Shown: positions 17,275 through 26,037 of the stretch, piece after piece
Numbering within the stretch: the stretch's first letter is position 1
Layout of the letters: each line of letters begins with the position of its first letter
Origin: Nereida sp024640765
GTDB taxonomy: Bacteria > Pseudomonadota > Alphaproteobacteria > Rhodobacterales > Rhodobacteraceae
Direction: 5' to 3'
Length of the DNA: 64,000 nt
NCBI GenBank assembly: GCA_024640765.1
Contig: JAHEEK010000002.1
Coordinates: 1-64,000 of the forward strand
Translations under genes and position numbers: made by a program
The notes under the pieces: model-generated
What the model saw: only the letters and a program-made list of their open reading frames with translations
Database searches by the model: none
Told to the model about the DNA's origin: nothing

Positions 17275-18192
17275 ATGGGCAAACCGACTTCTCCCGTTGT
17301 GGACCTAAACGCCGCACTTTTAGTGCTTTTGTTGGCGGCCGTTTGGGGTGGGTCTTTCTTTTTTGCCGAGGTTGCTTTGCGTGAGTTGCAGCCGCTTGTC
17401 ATCACGTTGTTCAGGGTATCGCTGGCGGTTCCGGTCTTGATTGTGGTTGTGGTTTTGCGCGGTGTCCCCATCACGCGCAGCTTGCGGGTTTGGCGCGCTT
17501 ATTTGGTGATGGGCGCGCTCAACAATGCGATCCCGTTTTCGCTCATATTCTGGGGGCAGACCCAAATCGAGAGCGGGCTTGCCTCAATCTTGAACGGGAC
17601 GACAGCGATGTTTGGCGCGCTGGTTGCTGGGCTTTTGCTGCCCGATGAGCCGCTGCGCGCCAACAAATTGATCGGCGCGGCCTTGGGTCTTGTGGGGGTT
17701 GCTTTCATCATGGGGCCTGACGCGTTGCAGGATTTCAACCTCACCAATTTGGCCCAACTGGCCATTCTGGGCGCGACGCTGTCGTATGCCTTTGCGAGCG
17801 TGTGGGGCAAAACCGCGCTTGCCGGTCAGCCACCTTTGATGAATGCGCTTGGTATGGTGGTGTGCAGCAGCGTGTTAATGCTGCCCATTGTGTGGCTTAC
17901 TCACGGTGTCCCGTCATTCGCATATCAGCCTTCAACATGGGGCGCGCTTTTGGGGCTGGCGGTGCTGTCAACGGCGCTTGCCTATTTGCTCTACTTTGCG
18001 ATTTTGGCGCGCGCAGGGGCTGCCAACTTGATGCTGGTCACGTTGTTGATCCCGCCGTTTGCTATCACGCTTGGGGCGTTGTTCTTGTCTGAACGGATTG
18101 GAATTCAGGCGTTGGCGGGCTTTGCTGTAATCGCCATTGGTTTTGCGGTCACTGATGGGCGGCTCTTTGCCCGTTTGCGTCAACGCCGTTGA
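17275..18192 (+). CDS. EamA/DMT superfamily transporter
   Basis: A 305-aa inner-membrane protein with ten predicted helices arranged as two EamA repeats (about residues 14-145 and 155-295), the fold of RhaT/YdcZ-type metabolite exporters. Helix 1 has LLAAVWGGSFFFAEVAL, a signature-like start, and helix 10 ends with LFARLRQRR. ATG 17275 follows ACAGG by about 8 nt. The substrate is unknown. It is 58 bp upstream of the metal-cluster operon on the same strand and may or may not be co-transcribed. Confidence 0.88.
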   Translation: MGKPTSPVVDLNAALLVLLLAAVWGGSFFFAEVALRELQPLVITLFRVSLAVPVLIVVVVLRGVPITRSLRVWRAYLVMGALNNAIPFSLIFWGQTQIESGLASILNGTTAMFGALVAGLLLPDEPLRANKLIGAALGLVGVAFIMGPDALQDFNLTNLAQLAILGATLSYAFASVWGKTALAGQPPLMNALGMVVCSSVLMLPIVWLTHGVPSFAYQPSTWGALLGLAVLSTALAYLLYFAILARAGAANLMLVTLLIPPFAITLGALFLSERIGIQALAGFAVIAIGFAVTDGRLFARLRQRR

Positions 18193-18249
18193 CAAAATGG
18201 CGTGTAAATTGAACCGTCGCGCTAAGGTAGTTTTTGATTGGATCAGCTT

Positions 18250-18855
18250 ATGAGGTTTTTGAGTTTTGCCGCTTTCACTTTTGCATGCACCACGGCTCTT
18301 CATGCCTCGGACACTCGCCAGCTTGGCGCCCACGAACATGGGGTGGGGCAGTTGAATATCGCCGTCGATGGTGGGCAGGTTGCAATGGAATTTCATGCGC
18401 CGGGTACCGATATTGTGGGCTTTGAGTATGTCGCAAGCAGTTATGTGGATCGTGCGGCCATTGCTGATGGGGTCGTAGCGCTTGCGCGTCCGCTAGATTT
18501 GTTTGTCCTGTCTGCGGAGGCTGGCTGCAATGTCGTGCGCGCGGCGGCAGAGCTTGAAGCAGATGGGGGGCACGGTCACGGTCATGATGCGCATGATCAC
18601 GATACCCACAATCACGATGAACATGATCATGATAAGCACGCCCATGACGCGGACGGGGACAGTCACGCAGAGTTCCACGCAGAGTATCTGTTGGAGTGCA
18701 CATCGCCTGACGCGCTCAGCGCGGTTGAGTTTGCTTATTTTGACCAGTTCGAAAATGCCCGCGAAGTCGATGTGCAGATCCTAAGCGATGCAGGCGCGAT
18801 CCGCTTCAAAGTCACCCGCAGCGAGCCTGTTCTCGACCTGCGCGGCATGTTCTGA
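18250..18855 (+). CDS. DUF2796 histidine-rich periplasmic metal-binding protein (ZrgA-like)
   Basis: A 201-aa exported protein; the signal peptide runs MRFLSFAAFTFACTTALHA. The mature start has LGAHEHGVGQLNIAVDGG, the DUF2796 (PF10986) signature, and EFHAPGTDIVGFEY. Between about residues 108 and 140 there is a histidine/aspartate-rich stretch (GHGHGHDAHDHDTHNHDEHD) that must bind divalent metal, most likely zinc. In Vibrio the family member ZrgA is part of a zinc-regulated import system. The next genes are an ABC ATPase and permease, 14 nt downstream, which supports a role in metal capture. No clear Zur box was recognised upstream. Confidence 0.88.
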   Translation: MRFLSFAAFTFACTTALHASDTRQLGAHEHGVGQLNIAVDGGQVAMEFHAPGTDIVGFEYVASSYVDRAAIADGVVALARPLDLFVLSAEAGCNVVRAAAELEADGGHGHGHDAHDHDTHNHDEHDHDKHAHDADGDSHAEFHAEYLLECTSPDALSAVEFAYFDQFENAREVDVQILSDAGAIRFKVTRSEPVLDLRGMF

Positions 18856-18869
18856 GAAAGCCGCAGCCC

Positions 18870-19607
18870 TTGACGCGCCCAGATCATGTTTTGTCCATGA
18901 CGGATGTGTCGTACCGTTGGGGGCATGCGGGCTTTGGCCTTGCGGTGCCACAGCTACAGGTCGCTGCAGGCGAAACAGTGCTTTTGTTAGGGCGAAGCGG
19001 GTCAGGTAAATCTACGTTGCTGTCGCTGATCTGCGGCACCGCTATGCCAGATCAGGGGCGCATCGATGTCGGGGGGGCTGATCTTTGCACCTTGTCTGCG
19101 GCGCGGCGTGATCGACACAGAGCCGAACATATTGGCCTCATTTTCCAACAATTCAATTTGCTGCCCTACGCAAGTGTCACGGACAACATTTTGCTACCAT
19201 TGCGCTTTGCGCCCAAGCGGCGTGGTCGCGTTTCGGGGCCGCTGCATGAGGCCGCACGGCTGTGTACAGCGCTTGGGATTGATGAGGGGTTATTGGCTGC
19301 GCGGGCGGGAAGTCTGAGTGTGGGCCAACAACAGCGCGTCGCCGCTGCCCGTGCGCTTATCGGGTTCCCGCCGCTAATCATCGCAGACGAGCCGACCTCT
19401 GCGCTTGATGCCGCTAGCCAAGAGACTTTTCTTAGCCTGTTGTTCGATCAGGCCCGCACGCATAATTCTGCCGTGATGATGGTTAGCCATGACGCGCGGC
19501 TTGCGCCGATGTTTGATCGGGTTCTGCAGATGGACGACATTGCCCAAACTTTGCCCCCGCCGCTGCAAAAAACGCGGCCTGCCACTAAACCGGAGCACAG
19601 AGCATGA
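18870..19607 (+). CDS. ABC transporter ATP-binding protein, LolD/MacB type
   Basis: A 245-aa ATPase with Walker A GRSGSGKST (about 41-49), Q-loop FQQFNLLPYASV, signature LSVGQQQR, Walker B LIIADEPTSALD and switch MVSHD. The FQQFNLLP and LSVGQQQR wording places it in the LolD/MacB group that works with FtsX-like permeases. It is the partner of the permease that overlaps it by 4 nt. The start is likely TTG 18870; an in-frame ATG at 18897 would shorten it by nine residues. Spacing to the DUF2796 gene is 14 nt. Confidence 0.9.
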   Translation: MTRPDHVLSMTDVSYRWGHAGFGLAVPQLQVAAGETVLLLGRSGSGKSTLLSLICGTAMPDQGRIDVGGADLCTLSAARRDRHRAEHIGLIFQQFNLLPYASVTDNILLPLRFAPKRRGRVSGPLHEAARLCTALGIDEGLLAARAGSLSVGQQQRVAAARALIGFPPLIIADEPTSALDAASQETFLSLLFDQARTHNSAVMMVSHDARLAPMFDRVLQMDDIAQTLPPPLQKTRPATKPEHRA

Positions 19608-20854
19608 TTATCCGGCTGGCCTTGGGATCATTGCGCGCCCGTGCTGTTACGGTGGTTATGACTGTCGTGGCCATCGCGCTGTCGGTTATGTTGTTTCTGG
19701 GTGTTGAGAAAGTGCGCACCGGCGCCAAGGCCAGCTTTGCCGACACCATATCGGGGACGGATTTGATCGTGGGTGCACGTTCTGGATCGGTTCAGCTTTT
19801 GCTCTATTCGGTTTTTCGAATTGGCAACGCCACCAATAATATGACGTGGCAAAGCTACCAAGACATTCTGGCCCGCCCCGAAGTTGATTGGATTGTGCCA
19901 ATCTATTTGGGCGACAGTCATCGACAGTTTCGTGTGATGGGCACCACGGACGCGTTTTTTCAGCGTTACAAATACCGCTCGGGCAGGGGGCTTGAGTTGG
20001 CAAAAGGTGCGTTGATGGGGGATCTGTTCGATACGGTTCTCGGCGCGGATGTGGCAGATGCGTTGGGCTATGACATAGGCGATCCGATTGTCGTTTCTCA
20101 CGGGCTGGCATCGTTTAGCGACCATGATGATCTGCCGTTTCGGGTGTCGGGCATTTTGCAGAAAACAGGCACACCCGTCGACCGGACCGTCATCGTTGGG
20201 CTGCGCGCGATTGAGGCCATTCATGTTGATTGGCAAAGCGGCGCGCGCACGTCTTTGGCCACCACGCCTGAGGCAGTGATCCGCCAGATGGAACTGGAGC
20301 CCAAAGCAATTACCGCGGCACTTATCGGCACCAACAGTCGTCTTCAGGTCTTTGGCCTGCAGCGCGCCATTAATGAATATCCCCAAGAACCGCTTCTGGC
20401 GATTTTGCCGGGGGTAGCCTTGCAGGAGCTCTGGCAAATCGTGGGCATCGCGGAAACGGCGCTACTGGCAGTTTCAGCGATGGTCATTGTCACAGCGTTG
20501 ATCGGGATGATGGCAACGCTTTTTTCGAGCCTGTCAGAAAGGCGACGCGAAATGGCAATTTTCCGGGCAATGGGCGCGCGGCCACGGGTCATCGTGGGGC
20601 TATTGGTGTTGGAAGCTTCGTTGATGTCAGCCGCGGGCGCCGCGCTTGGGGTGGTGATGCTGTACGGCGGGCTTGTGGTGGCGCAACCGGTGATTGACGC
20701 GGCGTTTGGTCTTTGGCTAGCAATTGAACCGCCCACATTTCGTGAGGGTATTGTGGTGCTGTGTGTCGTAATCGCTGGCGCAATTGTGAGCGCCGTTCCC
20801 GCGATCAGGGCCTATCGCGCGTCTGTTGCGGACGGTATGATGGTGAAGATTTAG
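19604..20854 (+). CDS. ABC transporter permease, FtsX/MacB type
   Basis: A 416-aa membrane protein with one N-terminal helix (residues about 10-32), a large periplasmic domain, and three C-terminal helices (about 280-400), the MacB/FtsX topology. ERRREMAIFRAMGARPRVI is the conserved cytoplasmic loop. Such permeases usually drive mechanical work on periplasmic partners or extract lipoproteins rather than pass small ions, so its role in a metal system is not obvious. It lies in one operon with the DUF2796 and DUF3299 genes. Confidence 0.88.
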   Translation: MIIRLALGSLRARAVTVVMTVVAIALSVMLFLGVEKVRTGAKASFADTISGTDLIVGARSGSVQLLLYSVFRIGNATNNMTWQSYQDILARPEVDWIVPIYLGDSHRQFRVMGTTDAFFQRYKYRSGRGLELAKGALMGDLFDTVLGADVADALGYDIGDPIVVSHGLASFSDHDDLPFRVSGILQKTGTPVDRTVIVGLRAIEAIHVDWQSGARTSLATTPEAVIRQMELEPKAITAALIGTNSRLQVFGLQRAINEYPQEPLLAILPGVALQELWQIVGIAETALLAVSAMVIVTALIGMMATLFSSLSERRREMAIFRAMGARPRVIVGLLVLEASLMSAAGAALGVVMLYGGLVVAQPVIDAAFGLWLAIEPPTFREGIVVLCVVIAGAIVSAVPAIRAYRASVADGMMVKI

Positions 20855-20866
20855 GAGCACTATTCG

Positions 20867-21373
20867 ATGGAAACCCCGTCTCGCCGTCAGATGTTGGGCA
20901 TGGTCGCCGCCAGTGCGGTGGTGCCAAGCGCGGTGCGTGCGGCGGCGGCCCGTGAAATCATGTGGGAAGAACTTATCCCGCCCGGGGTGCCTTATTCGGA
21001 GATCATCGGGGAAGGCGACATTGATCCGGTAAACGACACGTGGCAGCCGGTTTTTGATGACAATGCAACCAAGCTAAACCCCGGCCTTGATGGCGCCTAT
21101 ATCCGTATGCCCGGCTATATTATACCGTTGGAATTTGGCACCGGTGGTGTCCGGGAATTTGTTCTTGTTCCCTATGTGGGCGCGTGCATCCACGTGCCGC
21201 CGCCGCCGCCTAACCAGTTGGTGTTTGTGACAGCGCAGGACCCTTGGCCCAACGATGATTTGTGGGAAGCCGTGTGGGTCACCGGCGAGATCAGCCACGC
21301 CATTCAACAGACCGAAGTGGCACAAACGGGCTACGCGCTATTGGCCGATGCGATGGAGGTTTACCAATGGTAA
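20867..21373 (+). CDS. DUF3299 domain protein 1
   Basis: A 168-aa exported protein with an N-terminal Tat-like leader (SRRQMLGMVAASAVVPSAVRA; the pair RR precedes a hydrophobic stretch). The family core is plain: IMWEELIPPG, RMPGYIIPLEF, VLVPYVGACIHVPPPPPNQ. The single Cys-Ile-His within the proline-rich loop is invariant in both copies here and may bind metal. ATG 20867 follows TAGGAG. Function is unknown; family members occur in the Vibrio zrg zinc cluster, as I recall it. It overlaps the second copy by 7 nt. Confidence 0.87.
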   Translation: METPSRRQMLGMVAASAVVPSAVRAAAAREIMWEELIPPGVPYSEIIGEGDIDPVNDTWQPVFDDNATKLNPGLDGAYIRMPGYIIPLEFGTGGVREFVLVPYVGACIHVPPPPPNQLVFVTAQDPWPNDDLWEAVWVTGEISHAIQQTEVAQTGYALLADAMEVYQW

Positions 21374-21876
21374 ATGGCCTCACGAAGCGGCGCGCCGTGA
21401 TCGCAGCACTTGCCAGTTTGCCACTCGGTGCGCGTGCGGCTTTAGCAGCAGAGTATATCGATTTGGAATGGAGCGATCTGTTGCCCAAAGGCCAAACGGC
21501 CATTCCGCCAGTGATGCAAAACCTGATCGATCATGACGAGATGGCCACAAGCGCCATGCAACCAAAATCCACCGGTGTGCGCACGGATTGGAACGGCCAG
21601 ATCGTGCGCATTCCGGGCTTCATCGTGCCGATTGAATATTCGGGCAGTGGGGTGTCTGCATTTATTCTGGTGCCTTTCGTGGGCGCTTGCATCCATGTGC
21701 CGCCGCCCCCTGCCAATCAACTGGTTTTTGTCACCACGCCTGAACCTTACGAAAGCTCGGGGCTCTATGAGGCAGTCAACGTGATTGGTATGTTTGGAAC
21801 GGCTTCTATGTCGAGCCAACTGGCCGATATTGCCTATGCGCTGTCAGCAGAAAAGATTGTGCCTTTCACCGTCTAG
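21367..21876 (+). CDS. DUF3299 domain protein 2
   Basis: A 169-aa paralogue of the preceding protein, with leader TKRRAVIAALASLPLGARAALA and core LEWSDLLPKG, RIPGFIVPIEY, LVPFVGACIHVPPPPANQ. The start ATG 21367 overlaps the stop of copy 1, so the two are co-translated and probably act together, perhaps as a heterodimer. The pair has diverged well beyond recent duplication. It ends the metal-cluster operon; 111 bp separate it from the broken Hint gene. Confidence 0.87.
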   Translation: MVNGLTKRRAVIAALASLPLGARAALAAEYIDLEWSDLLPKGQTAIPPVMQNLIDHDEMATSAMQPKSTGVRTDWNGQIVRIPGFIVPIEYSGSGVSAFILVPFVGACIHVPPPPANQLVFVTTPEPYESSGLYEAVNVIGMFGTASMSSQLADIAYALSAEKIVPFTV

Positions 21877-21987
21877 GACAGCTTTGATTGTCACACGTCT
21901 TTGGCCTCTGATTTATCTTCCGTGCCTGCGCGGCTTGTGGTAATCTTGGCGAATAATAAAAAACGAGTTGAGGCAGAGTAACGAGTT

Positions 21988-23092
21988 ATGGGAAGGAGCT
22001 TTCGAGGCGCGTTCGTAATCTCTTGGGCTCAGACAGAAGTAGATGGTTCGCCGGACGCCCCTGCGGCCGAATTGCATGTGGGGTCCGCATGGGCGTGGTC
22101 TGGCGAGGCCGTGCGCGTGGACGGCCCCCGTGATGTCCTACTTTTGAACGAGGCCGAAGGGCAGGCGGATTTACACGCGCGTGCGTCCAAAATGGCGCGC
22201 AAACTAGTCGGTGCTGCGTTGGGGCCTTCTACGATCAGTAGCAATGCGCGGCCCCCTTTGGCTGGGGTCGATGATAGGGCGAGGGATGCACATTTTATCC
22301 TGACCAATTGCACACACAGATACACGGCCATTGAAATCCCCACGGGTCACAGAGACGACGGCACGCCGCGCGCGCCATTGTTGCTGTTTGTGAATGAACT
22401 AGCCCTGCCGCGCGCAGAACTTTGGGTTGTGGCCCGTCATACCCCGTCGCGCAGTTTCAACCGTGTGAGTGACACAGCCGATGCGGTCATTTGCTTTACC
22501 AACGGCACATTGATCGACACGCCAACTGGTCCCGTACCGGTTGAACATCTGGGCGAGGGGGATTTGGTGCAGACCAAAGACAACGCCCCCCCAACCCATT
22601 GTGTGGCGTGGGGGGCGGCGCATTTCAGGGGCACGAATGTTTGCTATGCCCCATCTGCGGCCCGTCAGGATACGCGCGCATGCCATGTTCAATGATGTTT
22701 CAGAGCGCGATTTGCTTGCCTCGCCAGATCATCAACTGGTTTTGCGCGGTGCCGCCGCGCGCCGTCTTTTCAACACGTCCGAGGTGCTGGTGCCTGCCAA
22801 AGAACTGCTCAACGGGCGAAAGATTTTCATAGATCATACTGTGCGCGAGGTTTTTTATAGTCACCTGATGTTTGAGCAGCATCAGATCATTTGGGCAAAC
22901 GGGCTTGAGGTGGAAAGCTTCCATCCTGCTCAAACAGACCTCAACCAGATCGCGCAAGACCAGCGTGACGTGCTTTTTGACCGCTTTGCTGAACTGCGTG
23001 ATACCCCCGAAAATTATGGCCTACTTGCGCGCCGTTGCTTAAGCCGCTCTGACGTTGCGCTGTTAAGCCATGACATCGCCAAACGCGCTTAA
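21988..23092 (+). pseudogene. Hint-domain protein split by a frameshift in a C7 run
   Basis: Two frames together encode one protein of about 367 aa. The first (from ATG 21988) holds an N-terminal region and the start of a Hint (hedgehog/intein) domain: ICFTNGTLIDTPTGPVPVEHL, with the nucleophilic Cys. At the run of seven C (22586-22592) the frame is lost; removing one C continues into QPIVWRGGRRISGARMFAMP, LASPDHQLVLRG and the C-terminal Hint segment with SHLMFEQHQIIWANGLEVES. Such stand-alone Hint proteins are common in Roseobacters; cleavage activity is generally unproven. The defect may be a real mutation, a slippage-prone switch, or a sequencing error. Confidence 0.85.
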
Positions 23093-23114
23093 CACACAGG
23101 CCCGTGCGAAGGTG

Positions 23115-23142
23115 TTGACAGCTCCGTTCACTGCCGTATAAA
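23115..23142 (+). promoter_or_regulatory. Sigma-70 promoter of rpsD
   Basis: TTGACA (23115-23120) and TATAAA (23137-23142) are separated by 16 nt. Transcription should begin near 23149, leaving a leader of about 110 nt before rpsD. Confidence 0.75.
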
Positions 23143-23148
23143 CGCCTC

Positions 23149-23260
23149 TTCATTGGTGTTGGTGGCCCTCGCAAGGGGATGCCTGTCGGGAAGCCCAAAT
23201 GGGTGACCAAAGGACAACGCCCTTCACGCGCGCAAGCGCTACAACTGAAGGAGAACAGCC
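23149..23260 (+). promoter_or_regulatory. Structured leader of rpsD, possible S4 autoregulatory site and upstream ORF
   Basis: The leader can form several short hairpins: CCCT-CGCA-AGGG around 23167-23177, CCC-AAAT-GGG around 23194-23203, and GCGC-GCAA-GCGC with a GNRA tetraloop just before the AAGGAG ribosome-binding site. S4 represses its own mRNA in other bacteria through leader structures, so an S4 site is plausible. The same stretch also reads as a basic, protein-like frame; its first ATG is at 23179 and it would end at 23331 inside rpsD (50 aa, no good ribosome-binding site). Neither reading is proven. Confidence 0.4.
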
Positions 23261-23881
23261 GTGACCAAACGCACGTCTGCCAAGTACAAAATCGATCGCC
23301 GCATGGGCGAAAACATCTGGGGCCGCGCTAAATCCCCCGTTAACCGTCGTGAATATGGCCCCGGCCAGCACGGTCAACGCCGTAAGGGTAAACTGTCTGA
23401 CTTCGGTCTTCAGTTGCGCGCCAAACAAAAACTGAAAGGTTACTACGGCGACCTGACAGAAAAGCAATTCAAACGCATCTACGTTGAAGCTGCACGTGTA
23501 AAAGGCGACACAGGCGAAAACCTGATCGGCCTTCTTGAGCGCCGCTTGGATGCTGTTGTGTATCGCGCGAAATTCGTAGCGACTGTCTTTGCTGCACGCC
23601 AGTTCGTGAACCACGGCCACGTTCGTGTGAACGGCAAAAAAGTGAATATCCCTTCCTACCGCGTTAAAGAAGGTGACGTGATCGAAGTGCGTGATCGTTC
23701 CAAGCAAATGGTTGCCTTGCTCGAAGCTGTTGCTTTGACCGAGCGCGATGTTCCTGACTACATGGACGTTGATCATACAAAAATGACTGCAACATTCGTG
23801 CGCACACCTGGCCTGTCTGACGTGCCATATCCAGTGCAAATGGAACCAAACCTCGTTATCGAATACTACGCACAGAACTAA
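23261..23881 (+). CDS. rpsD: 30S ribosomal protein S4
   Basis: Primary 16S rRNA-binding protein of the small subunit, 206 aa. It starts with GTG 23261, after AAGGAG 10 nt upstream. The N-terminal part (KYKIDRRMGENIWGRAKSP, EYGPGQHGQRR) lacks the zinc-binding cysteines, as in the alphaproteobacterial C-minus type. The S4 RNA-binding domain lies at about 95-157 (ERRLDAVVYRAKF, HVRVNGKKVNIPSYRVKEGD). It is a single-gene transcript with its own promoter and terminator. Confidence 0.97.
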   Translation: MTKRTSAKYKIDRRMGENIWGRAKSPVNRREYGPGQHGQRRKGKLSDFGLQLRAKQKLKGYYGDLTEKQFKRIYVEAARVKGDTGENLIGLLERRLDAVVYRAKFVATVFAARQFVNHGHVRVNGKKVNIPSYRVKEGDVIEVRDRSKQMVALLEAVALTERDVPDYMDVDHTKMTATFVRTPGLSDVPYPVQMEPNLVIEYYAQN

Positions 23882-23901
23882 TTCTGACGCATATTCATTC
23901 G

Positions 23902-23940
23902 AAAGGCCGCGGGGGACATCCTCAGCGGCCTTTTTGTTTT
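23902..23940 (+). terminator. Terminator of rpsD
   Basis: AAAGGCCGC (23902-23910) pairs with GCGGCCTTT (23925-23933), followed by TTGTTTT. Confidence 0.9.
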
Positions 23941-23989
23941 TGCACAGTCGACTTAGCCCCGCTATCACTGCCTCGAAGGAGACACGGCC

Positions 23990-25075
23990 ATGACAGATTT
24001 GACGCCACAACAAGGGATTATGGACATCGCTTTGTATCAAGGCGGCGCTTCATATGTTGAAGGACTTAGCAATGTGGTAAAGCTGTCATCGAACGAAAAT
24101 CCCTTTGGCCCGCCCGACAGCGCCCGCGAGGCATTGGTCAGCGAGGCAGGCAATCTGCACCGCTATCCGTCCACGGATCACGCCAGCCTGCGCAACGCCA
24201 TCGCCGAAGTGCATCAGCTTGAGGCAGAGCAGATCATTTGTGGTGTGGGCAGTGACGAGATTATCAGCTTTTTGTGCAACGCCTACGCCGGTCCCGGCGA
24301 CGAAGTGCTGTACACTGAGCACGGCTTTTCCATGTACCGCATCAGCGCACTTGCCGTCGGTGCGACCCCCGTGGAAGTGCGCGAGCGTGAGCGTGTCACA
24401 GATGTGGATGCGCTATTGGCGGGGATCACTCCGCGCACGCGGCTTGTATTTATCGCAAATCCAAACAACCCGACCGGCACAATGATTTCCGAGGCCGAAG
24501 TCCGCCGGCTTGCAGATGGCATCCCGTCGAATTGCTTGCTGGTGCTTGACGGCGCCTATGCCGAATACGTTGAGGGCTATGACGGCGGTGCGGCGCTTGC
24601 GGCGACGCGGACAAATGTCTTTATGACCCGTACTTTTTCAAAACTCTACGGCCTGGGTGGTTTGCGCGTTGGGTGGGGGTACGGCCCGAAAGAAATTATT
24701 GATGTGCTGAACCGTGTGCGGGGCCCTTTCAATTTGTCCAACCCTGCGCTTGCCGCCGCCGAGGCTGCCGTGCGCGATGTGGAATATGTTGAGAAATGCC
24801 GCACCGAAAATACTAAATGGCGTGCGTGGTTGGCCGAAGGTTTGGCCGAGTTGGGCGTGCCCTCTGATACATCGACTGCGAACTTCGTGTTGGCGCGCTT
24901 TGCTTCCGAGGCCGAGGCGAACGCGTGTGATGACTATCTGAAATCACAAGGTTTGTTGGTGCGTCGCGTAGCAGGTTACAAGCTGCCCAACTGTTTGCGC
25001 ATTACCGTTGGTGATGAGGCTTCGTGCCGCCGCGTTGTCCATGCGGTGCGCGCGTTCAAGGACGCCTCCCAATGA
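23990..25075 (+). CDS. hisC: Histidinol-phosphate aminotransferase
   Basis: PLP enzyme of aminotransferase fold type I that converts imidazole-acetol phosphate to histidinol phosphate; in this group it may also transaminate aromatic amino-acid precursors. 361 aa from ATG 23990 (AAGGAG 8 nt upstream). Visible: KLSSNENPFGPP, NPNNPTGT, the PLP lysine in TFSKLYGLGGLRVGWGYG, and NCLRITVG near the end. It overlaps the next gene, a prephenate dehydrogenase, by ATGA. That pairing suggests a role in tyrosine as well as histidine synthesis. Confidence 0.93.
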   Translation: MTDLTPQQGIMDIALYQGGASYVEGLSNVVKLSSNENPFGPPDSAREALVSEAGNLHRYPSTDHASLRNAIAEVHQLEAEQIICGVGSDEIISFLCNAYAGPGDEVLYTEHGFSMYRISALAVGATPVEVRERERVTDVDALLAGITPRTRLVFIANPNNPTGTMISEAEVRRLADGIPSNCLLVLDGAYAEYVEGYDGGAALAATRTNVFMTRTFSKLYGLGGLRVGWGYGPKEIIDVLNRVRGPFNLSNPALAAAEAAVRDVEYVEKCRTENTKWRAWLAEGLAELGVPSDTSTANFVLARFASEAEANACDDYLKSQGLLVRRVAGYKLPNCLRITVGDEASCRRVVHAVRAFKDASQ

Positions 25076-25998
25076 GCGGCCCCGTCTACAACCGCGTGGC
25101 GCTGATCGGGTTGGGCCTGATCGCATCGTCAATGTTTTGGGCGATGAAACGCAGCGGACTTGCCGCTGAGGTAACGGGCTATGCGCGCTCTGTCGAGACC
25201 CGTGATACCGCCCGCGAGATTGGCCTGTGTGACCGCGTATGCGACAGCGCTGCAGAGGCCGTTAAGGGCGCGGATCTGGTTGTTTTATGCGTGCCGGTCG
25301 GCGCGATGGAGCAGGTGACCAAAGACATCTCCCCCCATTTGATGGCTGGCGCAACAGTCAGTGACGTGGGTTCAGTCAAGCGCGCGGTGATTGATGCAGT
25401 TGGTCCGCATTTGCCAAGCAATGTCCATTTTGTGCCCGCCCACCCGTTGGCAGGAACAGAGCGGTCTGGCCCTACGTCAGGGTTTGCCGAAATTTTCGAC
25501 AACCGCTGGTGTTTGATTGTACCCGCGGATGAAAATACCGATGCAGATGCGGTGGCAAAGCTGTCTGAGCTTTGGGAAAAGATGGGTAGTAAAGTCGACA
25601 CGATGGATGCAGATCACCATGATTTGGTTCTCTGCGTTACATCCCATGCGCCGCACCTGATTGCTTATACGATGGTCGGCGTGGCCGATGATTTGCAACG
25701 GGTGTCCGAACAGGAAGTGATCAATTACTCAGCGACGGGTTTTCGGGATTTCACGCGGATTGCGGCTTCTGATCCGACCATGTGGCGGGACGTTTTTTTG
25801 AACAACAAAGAAGCCACGCTTGAGATTTTGGGCCGCTTTACCGAAGAGCTTTTTGCCCTTCAGCGTGCAATTCGCACAGGCGACGGAGATCATTTACACG
25901 ATTATTTCACGCGTACGCGTGCGATCCGCCGTGGTATTTTGGAAGCAGGTCAAGACGTGGATGTCCCGAACTTTGGACGCAACGCGACCAAGGATTAA
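25072..25998 (+). CDS. tyrA: Prephenate/arogenate dehydrogenase
   Basis: Oxidatively decarboxylates prephenate or arogenate toward tyrosine. 308 aa, with an N-terminal NAD(P)-binding fold (VALIGLGLIASSMFWAMKRSG), VVLCVPVGAM, the catalytic region VHFVPAHPLAGTERSGP and the C-terminal dimerisation domain (TGFRDFTRIAASDPTMWRDV). Monofunctional: no chorismate mutase or ACT domain is present. It is translationally coupled to hisC. Substrate preference cannot be told from sequence. Confidence 0.93.
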   Translation: MSGPVYNRVALIGLGLIASSMFWAMKRSGLAAEVTGYARSVETRDTAREIGLCDRVCDSAAEAVKGADLVVLCVPVGAMEQVTKDISPHLMAGATVSDVGSVKRAVIDAVGPHLPSNVHFVPAHPLAGTERSGPTSGFAEIFDNRWCLIVPADENTDADAVAKLSELWEKMGSKVDTMDADHHDLVLCVTSHAPHLIAYTMVGVADDLQRVSEQEVINYSATGFRDFTRIAASDPTMWRDVFLNNKEATLEILGRFTEELFALQRAIRTGDGDHLHDYFTRTRAIRRGILEAGQDVDVPNFGRNATKD

Positions 25999-26037
25999 GC
26001 CGCACTGCGTGTGTTTTGCACCCGTTTCATGGGCCGT

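Noticed and set aside
18590..18670. Simple-sequence GATCAC-like repeat in the DUF2796 gene
   Set aside because: It is explained by the His/Asp-rich metal-binding linker and is imperfect at DNA level.
23150..24040. Minus-strand open frame of 296 codons opposite rpsD
   Set aside because: It covers rpsD entirely in antisense and also crosses the rpsD terminator; no protein features seen.
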